From NCBI RefSeq assembly GCF_003254395.2, contig NC_037638.1:17616892-17680891 (forward strand): a stretch of 64,000 nt of DNA. Direction: 5' to 3'. How positions within the stretch are numbered: position 1 is the first letter of the stretch; every line of letters starts with the position of its first letter. This DNA comes from Apis mellifera (taxonomy: Eukaryota > Arthropoda > Insecta > Hymenoptera > Apidae). The position numbers were made by a program, and so were the translations under genes. Below the pieces are notes generated by a model. It had not been told where the DNA came from, searched no databases, and worked only from the letters and a program-made list of their open reading frames with translations. Below, piece by piece: positions 12,011-24,516 of the stretch.

Positions 12011-15000
12011 CTTTTCCCGTTTTCGAATCACATAAACGAAAGAAATACTCTCGTGCAAGGTAGTTGGAACGAATTACGTGATTAATTTAACTGAGAGCCG
12101 CGTGGATTATTATTTTCCTTGGCATTGAACTGGATGAGTCAGATGTCTTGATGTTTGCAGACAGTCTTTGAATATGATTTTTAATATACGATGATCTTGA
12201 TGAATTGATAATTTAATATTTTTTTTTTTGAGATACTTATTATTTTTATATATCAATTTGATCTTTTGCTTTCTAATTTTTGAATCTTTTAAACGATACG
12301 ATATTTTCAAGATATAATTAAATCTTTGACACCTTAAAATTTCGTACAATTAATTCAATTTGAACGATCTTATTCTTCTGACTGTGGAGAAAAAAAAAAA
12401 AGCAAGTTATCAAGCGGAAATGACTTGTTAGAAGCTATCAACGAATTTGCAATGTCTCGGTGCTCGTGACAGTCGACTGGCTACGAAGTGTGGGAGCGTG
12501 AGATGATGGAGGCGATGGTGGAACGATGCCTGTGAAAAAACAATGGAAGAGGGACAAATTGCAGCGATTATTGGTAAATAATCCTCTCTATAATGGAGTT
12601 TTAAATTTGAACAATCACTGTAGCCATTTTTCAGATCGACGAGTTTCCTTAAATCGGTCGGAAATAACAAATTCAAGTACGATCATGCTTTGACTGACGT
12701 TAAAATTTTTTGCACGGGTTATGCGGGCCACTGGTTACGGTAATTCCTTTCTACAATTCCATGTTTACGTGTACTCGTTAATTAAATTCGATGATATCAA
12801 GGATATCCTCTTTCATACGCCCTTTATTGATGCTGTTAGATCGAGTTTATCAAGCTATAATTAACGATTTACTATAAACGACAGGAGGTGCGTTATCGAT
12901 TCAAGCAATCGATATCCACGGAATCGATACCGGACATATGGGTTCGTGCATCGAACAGAAAGGTTGTAGGTCGTCCCTGAGAACCACGTTTAATGAATCT
13001 TTTTACGCAATCTGTCAACCGCTATACCTATTTAAGTCCTTCGAACGATCAGAACAGAATCAATTCAATTCAATCTGCGATACAATAAGTGTACGTTTTT
13101 ATCGTTGCAAGCATTATTTTATTAATTAACCTACATAAGATTTAGGAACAGAAGCCAACATTCGACTAATATAAATAATCGTGATGTTTCGTTAGTAAAA
13201 CCAAACTGTTACTTTAACTACGTATTATATTATGACTTCAAATAAGAAGAAAAAAAAAAGGATTTCGATCATAAATATGAGATTCTTTTTCAACATCGAA
13301 TCTCTGTTCGAATAATAAGAAAGGAGAGTAATAGGATGGTTTGAGGATCAACCGGAAATGCCAGTTACAAACGGTTTCATAACTTCTTCAACCGTCGATG
13401 CATCTCGCCGAGTTTTGCAACTGTTGGAGTGCAGGGAGAGCGATGCATCTTCGTTCTAGTTTTGTGGAAAATTTTGCAACGTTTCCACGAAAGTTTTGCA
13501 TCCCGGAGCCTCGTTCTACAGTAATGCAATTAACAACGGAGGGAATAACAAAGGCAATGAGAGACGATCGAACCGTGACAGTGAATAGCCATGAAATCGA
13601 CTCTCTCACGAGAAGAATTACCAATTGGTATCGATCTTCTATCTACCGATGCTGAATCTTCGTGGAACGAGGTATCCGACGAGCCACCACGGTTTAAACG
13701 GCTTCATTGTAGCGATCCATGGTATCGTGATCGGCTTATAAAATTCCTCGAAGAGATAGTTTCGACTTGAAAAAGACTTGGAATATTCGATACTTTACTT
13801 TTCGAAATCTTAAAGATTTCTTGATATATCATTTCAAGAATTAAGTCTGAAATTAGTTTTGCAACGCGGCTGATGACACGACTAAAAATTAACGCTTGGA
13901 ATCGATGTATAGAAATCTCAACACACGCTTCAATCGCCTCAACATCTCGATAACATCACCGATCACGATAACTTCGTATAATAATCCACGACGTTAGCAC
14001 GTTATTTCTTACTTACTAATCATACTTGTAATTCTAATATCATCTTGACTGGTACCCATTTACATCCACGTTTCACCGTGTCACCGTAATATAATTGGAA
14101 AATAAAACGTGCGAACGAGGCTCCAGTCATCAGTTGCAATTAACGAGCGAACAATAGTGGAGCGAACAGTCCACAATCAGAGGACATATCGCAGCAGGGG
14201 ATAATCACACGATGAAACATCATGGCGTAGTTACCGGAAACGCAGTTCCATAAAGATATATAGCAGCGAAACACGATCGTAGATCCTATTTGGGAATCGA
14301 TTTCTTGACCTGGCGAGTAGTTCGCGTGATTGTTCCATCCCTCATCCATAATTTTGTTCCTTATCCAATCGAATTGCGTCGTTTCTCTCTTTATATAAGT
14401 TTACGAGGTGAACGATATAACAGTAAATTTCCGACTATTCCGCCGCAGAAATAGTTTTATTTTTTCATTTCGATTCAACGAATCATTCATTCGAATCTAT
14501 TTCGATCTTCTTAATATTCGATTGTCGTTATCTCTGAACCTGTAACCGGAAGTTTGCTACGATTGCTCTTAATAGAACTTATTTCCAATCGTTTTATACG
14601 ACTCTTCTCCGATCTTTTGTTCCCATTTGCAGAAACAGAATTATCTGTAATAATATTCGATTTGGATGATTTATTTTTTTTTTTGCCCGTTTCATTTAAC
14701 ATGCAAAAATTAAGATGTATCGCGTTCTTTGTGGAAATTTCTCGTGTGCTTTATCACTTTATCGTCTTCCAACATCGCAGCATTTCATCTATTACGCATT
14801 TTGTAATACAAACAATGTAACGGTGTATCTTATAACTCTTTTAGAGGCTCGTGCGAACGAAATATGTTCTTTAATTATCCTGTTTTGGTAAGTTTAACGA
14901 GCCTTTCGCGTAAGATTCATCTGCGCGGATTTTTATCTAATTTGATTATCGTAGAAATTAACCCCTTTCTCACTATGCGTAATTGATTTCATTCCTGTTC

Positions 15001-18000
15001 CACTAAAAAGATAACGGTATCAACAAGCAGCCAGGAAAAACTCTCTTTTCTGAATACAATATTTCTCAAATTTTAATAATCCAAGTAGAAAAGTCTCTAA
15101 TTCTCAATTGATATCGTTTAACATATCTCTATCCATATTTTAAATGATATAAAATTTATCAATGTTACTTATCAATGTAAATTACAAAATACAAATCTGT
15201 TACGTCAACTGAATACCACAAATTCAAAACTCAAGTTTTTCCCAACCAACTATGATATAACAATACCAACCAACGTCACGAACTCATCGATAACTTTAAT
15301 GGCATCTACTTTCTCCTATGGAATTACCCATGGAGAAGCCTTCAAAGGTCGTGGACTCAATAGCGCTGTGTTAGGCCAGGTATAATTTATGCAAACTGGG
15401 GTCAGTCGGGGTCTGGACGTGGTTAATGAGCTGTTAAGACACCGAGAAGAGAAGTATCCTGGCGGCAAGTGGTTCGAACTTTTTAATCGGCTGGCCGAGA
15501 AGAGGGACAGAAGAACAGGAACAGAAGCGCAGCCAGGTGAACACCTTCGGTTACCCGGCATCTCTCGAAACCTCTCCGTGTTGCTCCCGTCCATTATCCA
15601 CCGTCCGGCAAGACGTCGTAACCGCACGTTTCTCAACATCCTTTCTGGCCTCCATGTCGTGGATCTTGCCCTTGCAAGCGGATTTTTGGTTAACCGATAC
15701 GAATCAACTGGAACCTCAACCAGGAAAGGAATCTTAATTCCTTTATTTTTGTGGAAGGGCAACTAACTATTCGAGTTCAGTAAACCGGTCGGAATGTTAA
15801 TTACTATCGCGATTAAGTCACCGAGAATGAATGTAATTAATTGGTGCAGATATTGGACAGACTTGGAAGATTATTCGAATGTCTCGAATGTCGCAGCTTT
15901 CATGAAATTCAACGTGATGATTGTTTTATATTATAAGATATCTTATCTCTCGAATTTTCTTTATTTTTCTTTTTTTATATATACAATATTTAAATCTAGC
16001 ATCGTCATCAAAAATGCAAATAAAGAATCTTTCGTTAATTTTTACGATTGGTACACTGGAAGATTTGATTTTTCCAAACAAAAATTCCTGCTTTGTATTA
16101 CATTTTAAAACGAAGATGCAAGTCTGTTCGACTGTAACGAGACGCTCGCGTGTTTGAGGAAGAATTATCGCAACGAGAAGATAAATTGTACACGATGAAA
16201 ACAGGCCGTGCGGTATAGCTCGCGTGCAATTTTGGCGTTGCGTTTCTATTCGCAAAGGAGGCCACGCACGAGACGAGTTCCATGGGAAGTTTCATTGACA
16301 GTGACACTGGGGAGCAGAAGAAACAATCTCGACTTAGGGCACGAAGCCGCAGAAATTACTAAATACCGAGTTGTTAGACGTAATTGTTTGTGTACCAACC
16401 GTTGAGTGCCTTCTTCTCGAGGCACGCTTGCTGCGTCGGGTAATCCTTGGACTGAGTTGATCAGAATTCGTTTTTCTAGGTGAACTCAATTTCATTGAAT
16501 TAACTATAGAAGATTCGACATTAACTCGATAAAGCTTTTTGAACTAATTGCTAAGCTCTTGCAAAATTGGAAGATTTTTAAATAAAAATATCAAAGATAT
16601 TCTATATTATTCGTGACCTATTGACACATTGCTAATCACGTATACTTTTTTCTTTTCTTTTTTTTTTAAAGATTTAAAAATAATATTTCATCAATTATGA
16701 TCATGATGTTTTTATAAAGATTGCTAATACTGGTGCAAAAATCGTAATCCGTAATTGAACCGCAATATACAACTAAACGACAACGTTCAATCCGCTTAAT
16801 CTCGTTACAGATCATTGTGTAGAGAATACCTACAATCACCGTGAAATCCCTCTTTATCCAAGGTCTGGTAACGCAAGCTGCAGGAATAGATTGTATAAGC
16901 TTAGTACCCTCAACTTGGGATTATCGATACACCGAGGAATATCTCTCTTCGCTATCGATATCATTTATTTCCTCGGAACGAAGCATATAAGAATAGAAAA
17001 AGACATTGAAATTATTCTTACCTTTTATATAAATTTAATAACCATGTTTATCTTCAATTACTCGTTCCAATCGTTCATTGTCAGTTACGATATTGTTTTT
17101 AAATTGCTTCACGATAGGATTTCGCGTGAAAAATCATTTAAAACAGAAGCGTGGCTTGTTCTTTTACACATCCCCTTCAAAGTTCGCACAGTGGGGAAAC
17201 AATGGTACCAGAAGTCGAATCACGGCAACTGTTGCATTATTCGCAATGCAGCGTCAACCGGATTATCGTGGGTTACGATCGACCTCTCGATGTTAGAGGC
17301 CACGTTCACCGAGCTGTCGCTCTTTTGCTTCCAAGCTCAATGGCGACTATAAGAAAGAAAGGGAACCACAAGTTGGAGTAAATTGCGAATTATATCCCAA
17401 GTTGGCCGTACGGAGGTGGGCTTTTATCCGTGACACCATCGTCGCGGATAATTTGACACGGACAAAGGACTTCTGGCGAAAGAACAGCTTCGACCTTACA
17501 ATTCTCCCTTTTTTATCGTCGTTCGCGCGGTTCTCACGATGATTTCGCGATTTGAGAAGTTGGTATGCCAAGTTTAGGAGATTCTTCGAGGAATAATTTG
17601 ACAATGAGAGGAGATTAGGGACCGTTGTTTTTCTGCTTTCGTCACTGTAAACTTCAAATTCTGAAAAAGAAACCTTACGAGTTGTGGTATTCGAAAAGAA
17701 AGAATGAGAAATGGCAATTTCATGGAATGCTGATCTCTATGAGAAATTCTATTTGTTAAAATAGAAAAGAAAAAAAAATAGATCAAGATATCAATTTAAC
17801 AAATGATAAATTAGCTTTTCAAATCAATTGCGTTACATTTTCAAAATTAACAAATTAATATATCACTAAAAATCATTACATTAAATGTAACAGAAATAAC
17901 ATTTTAATTTTAATTCTTCTATTACAAAGACCTTTCGTCTTTAACTCTCGCCTTCCATCATAGTTTATAATTTCACGAAGGTACACCTGCAAGGGGCCGA

Positions 18001-18094
18001 ATCTTGAGCAAAATCTTAACACACGCCCTTAACAAGCCCAACCCGAAGATCGCATCAACCTCTCCGGATCACGAAATGCATTTCTAACACACGT

Positions 18095-18108
18095 ACACAC
18101 ACACACAC
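18095..18108. repeat. (AC)n microsatellite
   Basis: A run of seven AC units, in a sequence that repeats ACGT words on both sides. Confidence 0.8.
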
Positions 18109-18376
18109 GTACCTCTTCATAAATCCCTTGGATACAGCGATAGAGAAACAATGGAAAAAAGCTTGATGAACTTCCGATTCGGGGCGACGTCTTGATCATC
18201 CCCTTTGCCGTATAATAGCCGTTGTTCCGTTCGGCTCGTTTGACCCCTTGCCCATGAAATCATTCGTGCTACAATAATTTATTGCTACCAGGGCTCGTGT
18301 TTCTGGCCGGTAGGCGCCTTCGTTCCTTCTCAATCTAGATCGGTCGAGGGAAGCGGCGTTTCTCGAGTCAGCCCTG

Positions 18377-18387
18377 GGAATCGAACC
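18377..18387 (-). other. tRNA-type B-box word (pol III promoter-like)
   Basis: Read on the minus strand this is GGTTCGATTCC, a perfect match to the RNA polymerase III B-box consensus GGTTCRANNCC. About 51 bases upstream on the same strand is a weak A-box-like TAGCGCGGATAG. The seven bases on either side of the would-be tRNA do not pair into an acceptor stem and the T stem has one mismatch, so this is not a functional tRNA. It could be a tRNA pseudogene, a decayed SINE head, or chance. Confidence 0.2.
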
Positions 18388-18721
18388 CGGAACACCAGCT
18401 CCTTTTTCTTTTTCCTTTACCTTCTTCTATCCGCGCTATCTTCCTCCATGGACGCGAAACTGCCCCGCGAGTTATCCTATCGGCCATTTCTTCAATTTTC
18501 GCTCGATGCGTTCTCCGTTACCTCAAACCCGGAATGTGTATCGAAATTCCTCCACATATGTGCTGGATGCTTCTTCTTTTTCTTTTTTTACTTCAAAATT
18601 CTGACGTGGAGAATTATTCTGTTATCTTTCTTCTTTCAGTTTTGCTTCGTATATTTAATCGTATCATATTTTTCTTTTTTAAAGATCATTTGGAAAAAAT
18701 AATCTTTTAAAATTGTATATA

Positions 18722-18757
18722 AATTCCACATCTTTATAAAATTCCATATCTTTATAA
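18722..18757. repeat. Two tandem 18-bp units
   Basis: AATTCCACATCTTTATAA at 18722-18739 is followed directly by a second copy at 18740-18757 with a single C-to-T difference. It is a small local duplication in AT-rich DNA. Confidence 0.85.
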
Positions 18758-20100
18758 AATTTATAAATTTATTTTACGATCTGATTCGAGAAATGAGCAA
18801 TAGATATTTAAATAAGAAAAATTCGTTGAGAAGTTTCTTTATTCGAAAGAAAAAATTTACAATCGCAAGAATTTCCCAGAACATTCGATATTGGATATTT
18901 TCACATAATAAAATATCAAAGGATATTCCAAACGATAAAATTCCAGAAAAACATTGTTAGAGAACGGAGGTGAATACTCGAAGCTATAAACATCATCGAA
19001 AACGAAAACCGTTCTTGCTCCTCGATACGCGGAACGAAGATCTTACGCAACGAAGATTCCCCGCTGTTACCGTATCCTCGACAATTTTGTCAATTTCCGT
19101 GGATACGATCCCGTTACGCGAAACTAGAATCTCTGAGAAAACATTGAACGGCAGCCTATTCGCGCAACGCGTATCAAATCTAACTCGGCCGATTCATCGA
19201 TACCCTCAGGGCTTCGAATGCACACAAGTATTGATCCAATTACCAGTATATAGGATCGCGTCAATTAACCTTTAGTGGTCTCAAATCGAAGGATTTCCTT
19301 TCGCGAAACCGATCGAGAAATGGATAGATTCGAAACGGATCCATTCCTTATCCTTAAATTATTTCTTCTCTCGTTTCTAATTGGAATACGCGATATTCGG
19401 ATTCTCGACAGATGTAAAAATAAAATTGCAATCCGATATTCCCAGATTTCTTCATACAGGAATTAATGACAATAAGTCGAAGGGAAGAAGCGAATCCATC
19501 ATCAAATTCTGTGAAAAATTGTGAGCTGTAATTTCTTCGTTGCAACTATACGAGACATTTTGAATTCTTTTCAACTGTTGGACAATTTCCATGGGTCGAG
19601 GATGCTCCCGGTTCCGTTAGACGAGTGCGAAACGGAATCTTCGCGGAAACGCTTCTCGAAGCGACAGTAGTTCCTGCCGAACAATGACCCTTTTTATTAC
19701 TCTTGGAAACGACCGTCAAGCTTGCCTCGGTCGTTTGTATTCCGTTCGTTCAACGGTTGACGGATCGTTCGAATTTTGCGCCGTTTGATTTTTTTTTTTT
19801 TTTCCTTTGCAATATTTATTCTTCGTTTCGTCTCGACTATAAAAATTGTATGTGCGAATTTATCGTTTTATTTGAAATTTTTCTTCTTTTGTAAGTGACG
19901 ATAAAGAGAAACATATCGGCTGATTAGATTTCACGATTGCAACAGATGATAAGAAGGAAAGGACGAATCGAGGTGGCGATTCCTCGTGATAAATGAAGTA
20001 ATAAGGATTAAGGAGAAGCGTGGAGCGGTATCCGTCGTGACAGAAAGAAGTAAGTTACTGTTATGCAATAAAGAATAAGTTATCGTCGCGATCCATCGAC

Positions 20101-20818
20101 GGCCGCAGTTATTACGAGGCAAATCATATTTTCTCGTCACCGGACTGTCCTCGTGGCAGATTATTTTTTAACAGCGGTACCACCTTATTGACATATCCTT
20201 GGCGATATTGTTCACCGTTAAATGTACCGGGTGGCTGGTGATGCATGAATAATGCACCGTAATGACAGCGCAGCCCGCGCCATCGCGTATCGACACGTAC
20301 GATTTCGCCTTTCGAACGACGCCCGATTCCCATCCTCGCCGACAACCCACCCTTTGTTCCATATTTACCGACCACCTTATCCCTTGTCTCGGATTTAAAA
20401 TCCTCGTAAAAAGACGAAGCATCCCGATGCTGCATTTCTTGCGGCTCGTTCTAGGAGTTGGCTCTCTCGAAACGATAATCGATTCGAAATGCTCGATTCT
20501 GTTCCGATCCGTTCCCGCCATCAAAAGGCGTCGCCACCCAAACCAACGCCGATTTCAAAAAATCTACGGGAAGGTGTTCTCTTCGAGGACGAGTGGAAAA
20601 AATTCCGGAAAAAGATACGAAGACGAAGAATCGGCGCGCTCCTATTGGCCAAGCTGTCGAACCCGAGGGATACCAGGATTGGACTCGGCCATGTTTCCCC
20701 ACCTTGTTCCTCCTGTAAATTCACTTTTTACAGGCGTTATTACAAAACTGACTGGCATCTCCTAGACCATGTCATTACTCCTTAGTACTCCACACGGCGA
20801 GGATCCTCTCACGAGTAC
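20101..20818. other. GC-rich upstream flank of the candidate gene start
   Basis: CpG-rich sequence precedes the (CAC)n tract. The longest ORF of the window (20262-20765, +, 167 codons from an ATG) lies here, but two minus-strand frames overlap it (20124-20435 and 20168-20524) and it has no recognisable domain, signal peptide or membrane segment. A CCAAT-box core in reverse (ATTGG at 20644-20648) is present. I read the block as promoter-proximal or enhancer DNA rather than a gene. Confidence 0.3.
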
Positions 20819-21033
20819 CCACCTCCACCACCTTCACCACCACCATCACCACACCACCTCCACCATCACCATCATCACCACTACCACATCATCGTCTCCA
20901 CCACCGTCGTCACCACTTCCACACCATCGCTCCACTCTTCTTTCTACCTTCACCAAGCCAACCCGTCACCAGCACACCAACAACCACCACCACCACCACC
21001 ACCACCACCACCACCATCAACCGCCTCCACCTC
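20819..21033. repeat. (CAC)n-rich low-complexity tract
   Basis: About 215 bases are dominated by CAC/CCA/ATC triplets. The purest part is an uninterrupted (ACC)n run at 20983-21016. A frame reading through it gives poly-His/Thr/Pro and carries no information about coding. A pyrimidine-rich run (TCC)n continues to about 21,090. The tract sits just upstream of the candidate promoter and is likely to vary in length between individuals. Confidence 0.85.
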
Positions 21034-21099
21034 GGTAACCTCTTCTATTTCTACTACTCTTCGTCCTCCTCCTCCTCATCTTCCCACCTTTCGCGGCCG

Positions 21100-21730
21100 T
21101 GGAAGACGAGCAGCCACGCGCGGATATCCTGGCAGAGTGTTACGGAGAACGGAGAACAGTGGCACAGAACGCACGTTGCTCCATTTTCGTGGATCGAGCG
21201 CAGGAAGCCCGTTCTCTCATCTCGCCATCCTTCCAAATCGTGCCTTTATTTTACGTTCTCAATTCTCGTGCGCGTCACCTTCAACTTCGATCGAATTTCC
21301 AAGGGAAGATCTCCGTTTTCCCGAAGAGAAAAAAAGAGAGAGAGATAAAAATTCGAAACGGTTGGACGTCAGGTGTTCTTTTCCTTCCGTTACAGTGGAA
21401 GTGGATCGTCTATCGCGGGCAGACAGTGGAAACGGACCGTTCGTGGCGCGGCTACACACGAAGAGACCGGTGGTGAACGGGTTCAAGCGCGGCCACCGAC
21501 GACCATATTTCGTATACGTATACATATATATATATATACACACGTAGCTGTACACGTGCGCGAACACGCGTAATATTACGTTAACCGCGCTTTCGTTTTC
21601 GACGAGAGGGAAGACAGAGTGCACTGGTGATTCGTGAGAGACCCTGTTCCAGTGAGTTTCCAGGGACTGGCTCGAGAAGTTAGGAGGGCGAACGAAGGTC
21701 GTGCAGGTCCGTAGAGCCGAGCAGCGCGTC
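21100..21730 (+). promoter_or_regulatory. Candidate promoter and 5' leader of a + strand gene
   Basis: This is a CpG-rich stretch without a convincing ORF, directly before the ATG at 21731. It contains a TATA-type alternating run at 21512-21545 and purine-rich leader-like sequence after it. The frame of the start codon is closed by a TGA at 21653-21655, and no other ATG occurs between that stop and 21731, which fits a leader. The exact transcription start cannot be placed from sequence. An alternative is that the leader begins upstream of 21,100 and includes part of the low-complexity tract. Confidence 0.4.
21512..21545. repeat. Alternating TA/AC tract within the leader region
   Basis: A TATACGTATACATATATATA-type run grades into ACAC. 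It could act as a TATA-like element, but its repetitive nature makes a microsatellite the simpler reading. Confidence 0.6.
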
Positions 21731-21765
21731 ATGGCTGCCACGAGGATGGACTGGAAGATTAGATT
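21731..21765 (+). CDS. Candidate first coding exon (MAATRMDWKIR...) ahead of a very long intron
   Basis: ATG at 21731 in the context GCGTCATGGC opens 11 codons plus two bases and meets a strong donor, ATT|GTAAGTG, at 21766 (phase 2). The peptide MAATRMDWKIR plus TT- is a short basic N-terminus that would suit the lead-in to a signal peptide or first membrane helix encoded in the next exon, which is inference. It is the first ATG after an in-frame stop. I could not find a second exon that continues it in the remaining 42 kb, so the product is not identified. If wrong, this is a chance ATG-donor pair in a CpG-rich island, or the donor belongs to a non-coding transcript. Confidence 0.4.
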
Positions 21766-22700
21766 GTAAGTGATTATTTTTATTACTTCGCTCTAGTTGC
21801 TTAAGGGGACGGTTGCTCGGACGGCGGCGAGCAAGAGCGATCAACGGTGCACACTGCAAACTTTGTGCATCGGCCTTTCCTCTTTTTATTTTCCTTTTTG
21901 TCGTCTCGCGCCGGCCACCGGGAACTCTGACCGTTGTCTTCCCTCCAACAACGGTTGTTTTTCCCTCTCTCGCCGGAGTTTTACGTCGATCCTCCACGCT
22001 TCAATGTTTTTCGAACGGAGAGATGATGATCGTTGCGCTTGGTGGTGCACGTGTTGTGCAACTTTCCTTTCGCAAGCCAAGTGTCCTTTCGAGGATACGG
22101 TTATCTGTCATCTTTCTTTTACGGGGAGAGGAAATCTAGGTTTCTGTCCTTTTTAAATAGTTATTTCTTCGAATTCGCGTTTTGTCGGTATATGTCTCGT
22201 AAATATAAATAAGAGAAAAAAAATGTTTAAAAAACGTCATTGACGATAATCTCTGAATCGATTATTTTGATGAAAGTTGAATTAAAAATAATATCAAAAT
22301 ATTCTTTATTCGATAGATACGAGATTGACGAAGATCAAAAAATAAATACAGAATTGATATTTTCAATCAACAACTATGCTTCTCAAATTTTCATTATGAT
22401 CTTATCATGTAGCTAGGATTAAAGCTCTTTCACAAATGCATATAACAGCAATTGCATACAAGCAAGAGGTTAATTCTTGCAATTAAGAGGAATGATCGGA
22501 AATCGATACAAAAGAATCATTTAAAGAAGGAAACAATTATACGATGGATTATAATACGGGATAGAAGAGACGGATCGATCGAATCGATCGATTATTTCTC
22601 GCATTAACGAAGCCCCTTCATTTACGGGAAATCAAGAATAATCGTTGGTCCCGCGTTTTCTCCGCGATCCTCTCAACCGATATGAAAACTGTTCGATCAC

Positions 22701-22727
22701 GAGAAGAGAGAGAGAGAAAAAGAGAGG
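22701..22727. repeat. (GA)n-rich microsatellite
   Basis: Purine-only run of GA units with short A interruptions. Confidence 0.8.
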
Positions 22728-24504
22728 GAAACGATGAAAAATAACATAATCGATTAGAGGCGGAATCATCGACCGTGAAACACCGCGTATCTCGTTTATC
22801 TATTATCCGTTTCCCTTGGCTTTTCGATCTTTCAAGAATCGTACGATCGTTTCGCGTAAATAATAATTACCGTTTTCGTCGAGATACCACGGCCATCTTT
22901 ACTCTCGTTGATCGATGCGAATCGAGATCGTTGCTCCCACCGATCTTCCTGTCGTCAATTCCACTGAGAATCCTCGATTTCTGACGCGTTACTTTCGAGT
23001 CATCTTAATTCCCTAAAAAAGATTCTCGAAGAACAATTGTGAGGATTCGCTTCTGATTAATAATTATAATCGAAGAATTGAGATTCTTTCTTTCTTCGTG
23101 AGATCAAGATTAAGACATCGCTTAGAAACTTGAGGATAAATTGCGAGGAAAAATATATTATCGATAGCTTTCCATTAATCATGGCCAATCTGGATTTCGA
23201 AAATAAGAATTATGAAAATAGGTATTCTATATAAAAATAAAATTCTATTCATAATTCAATTCAGAAACTTTGCGTTCCATCTTATTTCTAAAATATATAT
23301 AAAAAAGAAAAAAGAAAAAAGATATTTAAGGATGAAAGATTATATTTGTAAAAACGAGTTCGAGTTATGAATTTACATGAAAAAAATAATATCTGTGTTA
23401 ATCAATCGTACATCTTACATCTTACATCAAACACGTGGAAAAAAGATTTTGCTCGTCAATATTGGTTTAATGATCGTGTTAATAACGACGTGTACAACTT
23501 GCAGGTAGAACATACATAAATTTACGAGATAAAAGGATGCGAACGATTGGGTAATAATTAAGTAATTATTAGCGGTAATTATGAGCGCGAAAGATGGCGT
23601 AATAAGTGGATCACGGAAACATATCGATCGTTGTCCGATCGTAAGTAGCGTTGGCCTTGATCTCTTGATCGATTGGTCGAGCTATCAAACGGGACATTAA
23701 CCACAATGTTACGGAGGATTGAGCGTTTGGTTTGCATGCGCCGTAGATAGGGAAATAGATCGAGAACGAGATCTACAAGAGGATCCATCGATGCGTGCGA
23801 ATGCCTAAATTGTAATCGCGAGAAGATAAACGTGTGCAAAGGAGATCAGTAATTAAAACGGGCATACGCGCGGTATATAGATAAGTGTGAAAGTGTGGAT
23901 ACGTGTTGAGAAATTGAATCATTAGCATCTGGAAGGTTTACGTTAACGGCTGTGTAAGCATTTAACGAACCACTCGAGTAATTGCTGTCTTGGATATCGG
24001 TTCATTTAAAGTGCTATACTTGGAAATTATAGTACCGATTGATTTACAATCCAGGAAATTAGAAGAAAGGTATAAATGATTTTGTGATGATAATTTGAAA
24101 ACGATAAATTCTCGAGTTATTGGCCGGGCATAAAACGAATGAAATGGTATAGGGGTGAATAACAGCGACAATAATTGAACTTTACTTCAACGATATGACA
24201 TATGTGACAGATATACGCCCCTGAGATATCGAAAGAAGAAAATCTATTATATCAAAGACATTTTTTTGAATTAAAAAAATAAGAGATCACGAAAAGAAGA
24301 TTAAAAAAAAGAAAGAAGAGAAAATGTCACAAGTTCACAAAAAAGTATTTAATTACATCAAATACTTCTCTATCGATGAAACGATACAAATCTTGCCGAG
24401 GGAAAAAGTTACACGAGCGGTAGATACATAGATGCACGCGTGTGCATGCGTACCAGAGTATATCTGAAATCGTGACGCACTCTCTTGCTCGATACACGAG
24501 CGCA

Positions 24505-24516
24505 ACACACACACAC
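24505..24516. repeat. (AC)n microsatellite
   Basis: Short AC run followed by alternating CG/CA/TA sequence, a generally purine-pyrimidine alternating stretch of about 30 bases. Confidence 0.7.

Larger units (their letters stand above)
12011..20100. other. Mostly AT-rich spacer with scattered islands, no supportable gene
   Basis: AT-rich DNA with A/T runs alternates with short GC-richer patches near 13,380-13,740, 15,310-15,770, 17,150-17,540, 17,980-18,500 and 19,000-19,260. Open frames of up to about 150 codons occur in these patches (for example 15316-15762 on -, 15389-15766 on +, 16891-17352 on +). They are mutually overlapping or lack an ATG at the start, and I recognise no domain. I see no RNA gene. 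Confidence 0.5.

Noticed and set aside
15316..15766. 148-codon (-) and 125-codon (+) overlapping frames
   Set aside because: Both strands and a third frame are open over the same GC-rich block. The minus frame begins at a non-ATG codon, and neither product is recognisable.
16891..17352. 153-codon + frame in AT-rich to mixed sequence
   Set aside because: It starts at a TTG codon, and overlapping + frames are open over its second half. A few frames of this size are expected by chance in 64 kb.
18448..18702. 84-codon + frame from an ATG with hydrophobic C-terminus
   Set aside because: The hydrophobic residues come from T-rich low-complexity DNA (Phe runs), with no recognisable N-terminal half.
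20262..20765. 167-codon ATG frame on +, the longest in the window
   Set aside because: It lies in a GC-rich block where long frames arise easily, is overlapped by minus-strand frames, and shows no domain, signal peptide or membrane segment.
20769..21038. Poly-His/Thr/Pro frame on +
   Set aside because: It is a product of the (CAC)n tract. Repeat DNA gives open frames without coding.
21259..21741. 160-codon minus frame across the candidate leader
   Set aside because: It is the antisense shadow of the CpG-rich leader region and reads through the TA repeat as Tyr/Ile runs.
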